A stretch of DNA of 30,192 bases from an uncultured Acetatifactor sp. (GTDB lineage Bacteria; Bacillota; Clostridia; Lachnospirales; Lachnospiraceae), in assembly GCA_934394665.1 (NCBI GenBank), contig CAKRRS010000029.1, positions 1 through 30,192 of the forward strand, given 5' to 3'. The translations under genes and the position numbers were made by a program. The notes under the pieces are model-generated. The model worked only from the letters and a program-made list of their open reading frames with translations, ran no database searches and was not told the origin of the DNA. Shown here one piece after another: positions 25,822 to 30,192 of this stretch (within the stretch, counting starts at the first letter, position 1; each line of letters starts with the position of its first letter).

Positions 25822-26708
25822 TCCATCCGTCCCCTTCCTTTCAGAATCACAATTTTTTCAAACATTTCTCTTAAATTCTTCTCTCCCAGTCTCCTGGCTG
25901 CATCCGCTTCGTCCTCTCCATGCACGGTAGCCAGCAGACCGCAGCCGCAGACGGCTGCTTTATGTAGTGCCCAAAGATCCTGCTCGTCCCCCAGTTCGTC
26001 CACCGCGATCACCTGCGGAGACATAGAGCGCAACAGTAACAGCATCCCCAGCGCTTTCGGGCAGGCATCCAGGACATCCGTCCGCATCCCGAGATCCATC
26101 TGTGGACGTCCTCTGTAGCTTCCCGCCAGTTCGGAACGTTCATCCACCACGCCGACCCGCAGTCCCATTCCGTACGGATTGCCATCCGACAGCTGCCTGA
26201 TCAGATCCCGCAAAAGTGTCGTCTTGCCAAATCCCGGCGGAGAGATGATCAGTGTATTGCAGAATCTCCCTGCATGGTACAGCCTTGGCAATAGCGGATC
26301 TGCCGCTCCTCTGATCTCGTGTGCGATACGGATATTGACAAAGGTGATATTTTTCAATATCCGCAGATGGCTCTCATTTTCCAGAACGGCCTGTCCGCAC
26401 AAACCGATGCGGTGTCCGCCCTGCACTGTCAGATACCCCTGCCGGATCTCGTCCGCATACGCATAAGCGGAATCCTGACACTGATACGCGAGGAACTCTC
26501 TGATCTGTGCTTCCGTTACCATAGCTGCACCGTAAGGAGTCTCCTGCCAGTGCCCTGTAGGATTTAAAAAATATTCACCGTCCAACGTTTCCACCAGGAA
26601 AGGTCGATCTACACGCATACGAATTTCACATAGTCTGTCCGATTTTCCGGCAGTCTCTGTCCAAAACGCTCTTCTTTTTTGTGGAAATATATGAAGCAGG
26701 CTGTCCAA
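25800..26708 (-). CDS. spoIIIAA: Stage III sporulation protein SpoIIIAA (ATPase)
   Basis: SpoIIIAA is the cytoplasmic ATPase of the SpoIIIA complex, related to secretion-type ATPases. Walker A is SPPGFGKTTLLRD (about 156-168) and Walker B is VIAVDELG (about 233-240); GVVDERSELAGSYRG lies between. I take TTG 26708 (MDSLLHIFPQ) as the start because AGGAGG lies six bases upstream and it fits the family N-terminus, giving about 302 aa. ATG 26753 is an in-frame alternative with a poor site. It is first in the spoIIIA operon, divergent from trkA. Confidence 0.95.
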   Translation of the reverse strand: MDSLLHIFPQKRRAFWTETAGKSDRLCEIRMRVDRPFLVETLDGEYFLNPTGHWQETPYGAAMVTEAQIREFLAYQCQDSAYAYADEIRQGYLTVQGGHRIGLCGQAVLENESHLRILKNITFVNIRIAHEIRGAADPLLPRLYHAGRFCNTLIISPPGFGKTTLLRDLIRQLSDGNPYGMGLRVGVVDERSELAGSYRGRPQMDLGMRTDVLDACPKALGMLLLLRSMSPQVIAVDELGDEQDLWALHKAAVCGCGLLATVHGEDEADAARRLGEKNLREMFEKIVILKGRGRMECRCLEG

Positions 26709-26863
26709 TTTTTTCCTCCTCTCGCGCGTATCATTTCCATCTTTCTGAAACATATGTTTTTTGCAAGCAAATATCCCAATATCAGCTTATTTTTTGCGTT
26801 CACATGTAGCAAGCAAACGCTACAGATACTGATAGGAAATACTTTATTTCCTTGAATCATTAC

Positions 26864-26891
26864 AATATATGTCTGCGCAGACAGGATATTC
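26864..26891 (-). promoter_or_regulatory. Candidate sigma-E promoter of the spoIIIA operon
   Basis: On the minus strand GAATATC (26885-26891), a 13-nt spacer and CATATATT (26864-26871) resemble the sigma-E consensus (about KMATATT and CATACANT), as expected for the mother-cell spoIIIA operon. The spacer is almost entirely a perfect 14-bp palindrome, TGTCTGCGCAGACA (26870-26883), a possible operator. The promoter would leave a leader of about 150 nt before spoIIIAA. Confidence 0.5.
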
Positions 26892-26920
26892 CATCGGTTC
26901 TTCTCTTTTTTAGAAACCTA

Positions 26921-26929
26921 TGATATAAT
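26921..26929 (+). promoter_or_regulatory. Extended -10 promoter for trkA
   Basis: TGATATAAT matches an extended -10 element (TGnTATAAT); no good -35 is seen upstream. Transcription would start near 26936, about 185 nt before trkA, so the hairpin array at 26974-27103 would lie in the 5' leader. Confidence 0.6.
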
Positions 26930-26973
26930 AGGCTTTAAATGTCATTTGCGAATATCATTATTTCGGAGGAACA

Positions 26974-27103
26974 GTGTGAAAAATATGCTCGATAGCATAT
27001 TTTTTCACACGGCTATTTGCTTCTGAGCGAAAGCAAATAGCTTTTATGGCAGAAGTGAAATCGCCTACGCGAATTTCACTTCGCCTCTTCGCGACAGAGT
27101 CGC
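26974..27103 (+). repeat. Array of four hairpins in the trkA leader
   Basis: Four inverted repeats follow one another: 26974-27010 (stem GTGTGAAAAATATGCT, one bulge, 4-nt loop), 27012-27041 (GCTATTTGCTT/AAGCAAATAGC), 27052-27082 (GAAGTGAAAT/ATTTCACTTC) and 27091-27103 (GCGAC/GTCGC). A strong GGAGGA lies just before the array (26965-26970), and GAGGA (27112-27116) just before trkA. It looks like an inserted non-coding hairpin element or a structured leader. The second hairpin is followed by TTTT and could act as a weak terminator or attenuator. This is the main content of the roughly 410-nt intergenic region. Confidence 0.75.
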
Positions 27104-27121
27104 TCAGAAATGAGGAATCTT

Positions 27122-28480
27122 ATGAACATTATTATTGTGGGCTGCGGCAAAGTAGGCTACACCCTGGTAGAGCAATTGGGCGGTGAAAATCACAACATCA
27201 CCGTGATTGATACGAATGAAGATAAAGTAAATTCCATTACGGATGATCTGGATGCCATGGGCATCGTCGGCAACGGTGTCAGTTTCCAGACGCTTTCCGA
27301 GGCCGGCATTGATCATGCGGATCTGTTGATCGCCGTGACCGGTTCCGATGAGCAGAATCTTCTGTGCTGCGTCATTGCCAAAAAAGCCGGACATTGTAAG
27401 ACCATCGCCCGTGTCCGCAATCCGATCTACAATAATGAGATTGCGTTCCTGCGGGAAGAGCTGGGACTTGCCATGATCATCAATCCGGAATTATCCAGTG
27501 CTGCGGAAATTGCACGTATTTTCCAGTTCCCTTCCGCTGTTAAGATCGACACTTTCTCCAAGGGCCGGATCGAGCTGCTGCATTTTCGCGTAACGCATGA
27601 TTGTCTCTTAAATAACTATGAACTGATTCACATTCGTACCACCTTAAAATGTGACGTGCTGGTATGTATGGTTACCCGTGGCGATCAGGTACTGATCCCC
27701 CGTGGTGATTTCGTCTTCCGGGAAGGTGATGTGGTTGCTATTGTGTCCACTCCTCCCAAGGCCAATGATTTCTTCAAAAAGATCGGTATCGGCGCCGGCA
27801 GGGCACGTACTGCCATGATCGTCGGTGGTGGAACCATTGCTTATTATCTGGCAAGAAGACTATTAGAAGTCGGCATCCACACCAAGATCATCGATCAGGA
27901 TCCCGCCCGCTGTGAGCACCTGAGCGAGCTGCTTCCCAAGGCTTCCATCATCTGCGGTGACGGTACGGATGAACGTCTTCTGATACAGGAGGGGTTGGAG
28001 AACGTGGATGCTTTTGCTGCGCTGACCGGGCTGGATGAGGAAAATATCCTCCTGTCACTGTATGCGAAACGGACTTCCCATGCAAAGGTAGTCACCAAGA
28101 TCAACCGTATCAACTTCAGTGGGGTCTTAAGTGATATCAAGCTGGATACGATCTCCTATCCACGCCTGGTGACTGCAGATATGATCATTAAATATGCAAG
28201 ATCCATGAATGAATCTCTCAACAGTAATGTGGAAAATCTGTATAAGCTGGAGGACGGTCATGCGGAGGCGCTGGAATTCTACATCAAAGAGGATTCTGCC
28301 GTTACCAATGTGCCTCTGAACCGTCTGCACATCCGGAAAAATATCCTGGTCTGTTCCATCGTCCGCGGAGGGCAGGCTATTATCCCCGGTGGTCAGGATG
28401 AACTCCATGTAGGTGATTATGTGGTCGTAGTACTGACACATGCACGGCTGAATGATATTAAAGATATTATTGAAGGGTAA
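27122..28480 (+). CDS. trkA: Trk potassium uptake regulatory subunit TrkA
   Basis: TrkA is the peripheral cytoplasmic regulator of the Trk K+ system, gating TrkH through NAD(H) and nucleotide binding. It has two tandem RCK modules: an N-terminal Rossmann domain with VGCGKVGYTL (about 6-15), its TrkA-C domain, then a second Rossmann domain with VGGGTIAYYLARRL (about 234-247) and a second TrkA-C domain. It is 452 aa, full length. I choose ATG 27122 (MNIIIVGCG), with GAGGA five bases upstream, over ATG 27110. It is followed by trkH after 20 nt. Confidence 0.96.
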   Translation: MNIIIVGCGKVGYTLVEQLGGENHNITVIDTNEDKVNSITDDLDAMGIVGNGVSFQTLSEAGIDHADLLIAVTGSDEQNLLCCVIAKKAGHCKTIARVRNPIYNNEIAFLREELGLAMIINPELSSAAEIARIFQFPSAVKIDTFSKGRIELLHFRVTHDCLLNNYELIHIRTTLKCDVLVCMVTRGDQVLIPRGDFVFREGDVVAIVSTPPKANDFFKKIGIGAGRARTAMIVGGGTIAYYLARRLLEVGIHTKIIDQDPARCEHLSELLPKASIICGDGTDERLLIQEGLENVDAFAALTGLDEENILLSLYAKRTSHAKVVTKINRINFSGVLSDIKLDTISYPRLVTADMIIKYARSMNESLNSNVENLYKLEDGHAEALEFYIKEDSAVTNVPLNRLHIRKNILVCSIVRGGQAIIPGGQDELHVGDYVVVVLTHARLNDIKDIIEG

Positions 28481-28500
28481 TTTTATAAAAGGACATTATC

Positions 28501-29946
28501 ATGAATTTTGCGATATTGAGTTTTATTATCGGATTTATTTTACAATTTGAAGCTTTATTTTTACTGCTTCCCTGGATCGTGGGTATGATCTACGGAGAAT
28601 ATCATGTGGCAATGATCTATCTGGTGACTGCAGCTGTCTGTTTCCTTTTGGGAAAATTATTGAGTTTCAGGCACACAGGACGTTTTAAAGAATTGTACGT
28701 CAGGGAAGGCTTCACCGCCGTTGCACTGGGATGGTTTGTCATGTCTGTTTTCGGTGCGATTCCCTTCGTCCTCACAGGAGAGATCCCTTTTTATATTGAT
28801 GCTCTCTTCGAGACGATCTCCGGCTTTACGACCACAGGTTCCAGTATCCTGTCCGATGTGGAAGCACTCAGCTATGCCAGCCTGTTCTGGCGCAGCTTCA
28901 CTCACTGGATCGGCGGTATGGGCGTATTCGTGTTCATTATGGCGATACTGCCGATGATGGGGGGATCCACCATGAACCTGATGCGTGCGGAGAGCCCGGG
29001 ACCTTCTGTAAGTAAGCTGGTTCCCAGAGTCCGCGATACCGCTAAGATTTTGTACGGTCTGTATATGGCGATCACGGTGTTGGGTGTCATCGTACTGTGT
29101 CTGTGCGGCATGCCGTTATTTGATTCCCTGTGCACGACCTTCGGCAGCGTCGGCACCGGCGGTTTCGGCATCAAGAACAGCAGCATCGGCAGTTACTCTC
29201 CTCTGATTCAGAATGCAGTCACCGTTCTGATGATCTTAAGTGGCGTCAATTACACCGTGTATTTCTGTCTGTTGAGCAAACAGTTTAAGGAAGCCTTTTC
29301 TATCGAAGAAGTCCGCTGGTATTTCGTGATCATTCTGGTCAGTGCTCTGACGATTGCCTGGAATATTCGTCCTCTCTACGCTACGCTTGGCGAGACTTTG
29401 CGGCATTCCTTTTTCCAGGTGAGTACCATTATTACTACCACCGGTTTTGCCACTACGGATTTCAATCTGTGGCCGCAGTTATCGAAGACGATCCTGCTAT
29501 TGCTTATGATGATCGGCGCCTGCGCCGGCAGTACCGGTGGCGGCATGAAAGTCTCCCGTGTGCTGATCCTCTTCAAGGCGATCCGTAAGGAGCTGGCTAT
29601 GATGATTCATCCCCGTATGGTGAAAAAGATCAAGATGGACGGTCACAACCTGTCCCACGAGACGCTGCGTTCCACCAATGTCTATATGACAGCTTATTTT
29701 ATCGTCCTCTTCGTCTCCCTGCTGATTGTCAGCCTGGATGAATACGATCTGACCACGAACTTTACCGCTGTACTGGCAGCCCTGAATAACATCGGTCCCG
29801 GACTGGAGTTGGTCGGTCCGACCCAGAACTTCGCATTGTTCAGTCCTTTGAGTAAGTGTGTATTGATGTTCGACATGCTCGCCGGCAGACTGGAGCTCTT
29901 CCCCATGCTCGTGATCATGCTGCCGTCGTGTTGGAAGAAGTACTAA
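28501..29946 (+). CDS. trkH: Trk potassium channel subunit TrkH
   Basis: TrkH is the K+-translocating membrane subunit of the Trk system, with about ten membrane segments. The four pore-loop filter motifs are visible: GFTTTGSS (about 108-115), GSVGTGGFG (about 215-223), TTTGFATT (about 312-319) and NNIGPG (about 429-434). It is 481 aa, ending in GRLELFPMLVIMLPSCWKKY, as expected for the family, so it is complete despite being next to the repeat. AAAGGA lies upstream of the ATG. Its stop codon (29944-29946) is one base from the terminal repeat. Confidence 0.96.
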   Translation: MNFAILSFIIGFILQFEALFLLLPWIVGMIYGEYHVAMIYLVTAAVCFLLGKLLSFRHTGRFKELYVREGFTAVALGWFVMSVFGAIPFVLTGEIPFYIDALFETISGFTTTGSSILSDVEALSYASLFWRSFTHWIGGMGVFVFIMAILPMMGGSTMNLMRAESPGPSVSKLVPRVRDTAKILYGLYMAITVLGVIVLCLCGMPLFDSLCTTFGSVGTGGFGIKNSSIGSYSPLIQNAVTVLMILSGVNYTVYFCLLSKQFKEAFSIEEVRWYFVIILVSALTIAWNIRPLYATLGETLRHSFFQVSTIITTTGFATTDFNLWPQLSKTILLLLMMIGACAGSTGGGMKVSRVLILFKAIRKELAMMIHPRMVKKIKMDGHNLSHETLRSTNVYMTAYFIVLFVSLLIVSLDEYDLTTNFTAVLAALNNIGPGLELVGPTQNFALFSPLSKCVLMFDMLAGRLELFPMLVIMLPSCWKKY

Positions 29947-29947
29947 A

Positions 29948-30192
29948 TTGAAAGTTAGTTAATGATCATTGGCTAACCGGACGAACTCCCGGAACGGACA
30001 GAATGCCTTCCGGCAGCTGTAACGTCTCCGAGTGTGAATTCCCTAAAGAAGTGGATATCGTATATGGTAGAGGGACGGGTCGCCTACACGCGCCATCCAT
30101 GGCGCGAATCGGCTTTCGCGAACATCGTGTTCGCTCCTCCCTGTTTCCCGACCACTTCTTAAGGGAATATCAACACTCTCCGACAAACAGCT
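29948..30192 (+). repeat. Terminal inverted repeat, right copy, a large imperfect palindrome
   Basis: Positions 29948-30105 match the reverse complement of 1-158 with about four substitutions; the element then continues to the window end. Nested hairpins: a 24-bp near-palindrome at 29954-29977 around AATGATCATT; CCGGAA (29989-29994) with TTCCGG (30008-30013); a stem at 30089-30106; and GCGAACA/TGTTCGC (30118-30134). Two longer imperfect arms (30015-30054 and 30152-30192) pair to enclose the inner hairpins. There is no ORF of note. It is cut by the window edge. Confidence 0.9.

Noticed and set aside
26609..26860. Minus-strand ORF of 83 codons upstream of spoIIIAA
   Set aside because: It overlaps the spoIIIAA 5' end in another frame, has no good ribosome binding site and covers the promoter and leader region.
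28501..29946. trkH truncated by the adjacent repeat
   Set aside because: All four filter motifs and the usual C-terminal tail are present; 481 aa is a normal length.
29954..29977. GTT...AAC near-palindrome right after stop codons, reminiscent of integron attC sites
   Set aside because: The half-sites do not match the attC core consensus fully, no integrase is present, and the genes between the copies form a conserved housekeeping and sporulation block rather than single-gene cassettes.
1..30192. CRISPR array, prophage, insertion sequence transposase, tRNA or rRNA genes
   Set aside because: No regularly spaced repeats, phage or transposase proteins, or tRNA/rRNA sequences were found on either strand.

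Overview
The window looks like chromosomal DNA of a spore-forming member of the Clostridia, most likely Lachnospiraceae. It carries a complete spoIIIAA-AH operon and spoIVB, a typical Firmicutes run nusB-xseA-xseB-ispA-dxs-tlyA-nadK-argR-recN, and a fructose PTS cassette, with moderate GC and strong Gram-positive ribosome binding sites. The family placement is inferred from gene order and protein style; no 16S, tRNA or other rRNA gene is present.

Layout. From about 26.7 kb leftward almost everything is on the minus strand, so transcription order is the reverse of the coordinates: spoIIIAA-AB-AC-AD-AE-AF-AG-AH (26708-21495), a structured RNA-like leader (21465-21290), deoB, prfC, a transglutaminase-like lipoprotein, an Asp23-family gene, then nusB-xseA-xseB-ispA-dxs-tlyA-nadK-argR-recN (16598-7893). 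A strong terminator hairpin follows recN. Next comes a fructose cassette with its own promoter, fruK-fruA-ptsH-ptsI-fruR (7685-1767), and finally spoIVB (1521-160). Divergent from the spoIIIA operon, on the plus strand, is the potassium-uptake pair trkA-trkH (27122-29946).

Function. The spoIIIA proteins form the mother-cell side of the channel (feeding tube) to the forespore. SpoIVB is the forespore signalling protease that starts pro-sigma-K processing. In many Clostridia recN is followed directly by spoIVB and spo0A. Here a carbohydrate cassette with its own EI and HPr lies between recN and spoIVB. The HPr keeps His15 but has Arg at the position of the regulatory Ser46. The central genes cover isoprenoid precursor synthesis (dxs, ispA), repair (recN, xseAB), NADP synthesis (nadK), rRNA antitermination and modification (nusB, tlyA), arginine regulation (argR), release factor recycling (prfC) and nucleoside salvage (deoB).

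Most unusual features. (1) Both ends of the window are the same repeat in opposite orientation (1-158 and 29948-30105, about four mismatches). Each copy starts one base after a TAA stop codon, and the right copy folds into a large imperfect palindrome. The window may therefore be a contig that broke in a dispersed palindromic element, or a segment flanked by recombinogenic inverted repeats. (2) A roughly 176-nt element closed by a perfect 11-bp stem lies just upstream of deoB. (3) Four hairpins in a row sit in the trkA leader, between two Shine-Dalgarno-like sequences. (4) The fructose cassette sits inside a sporulation/housekeeping locus.
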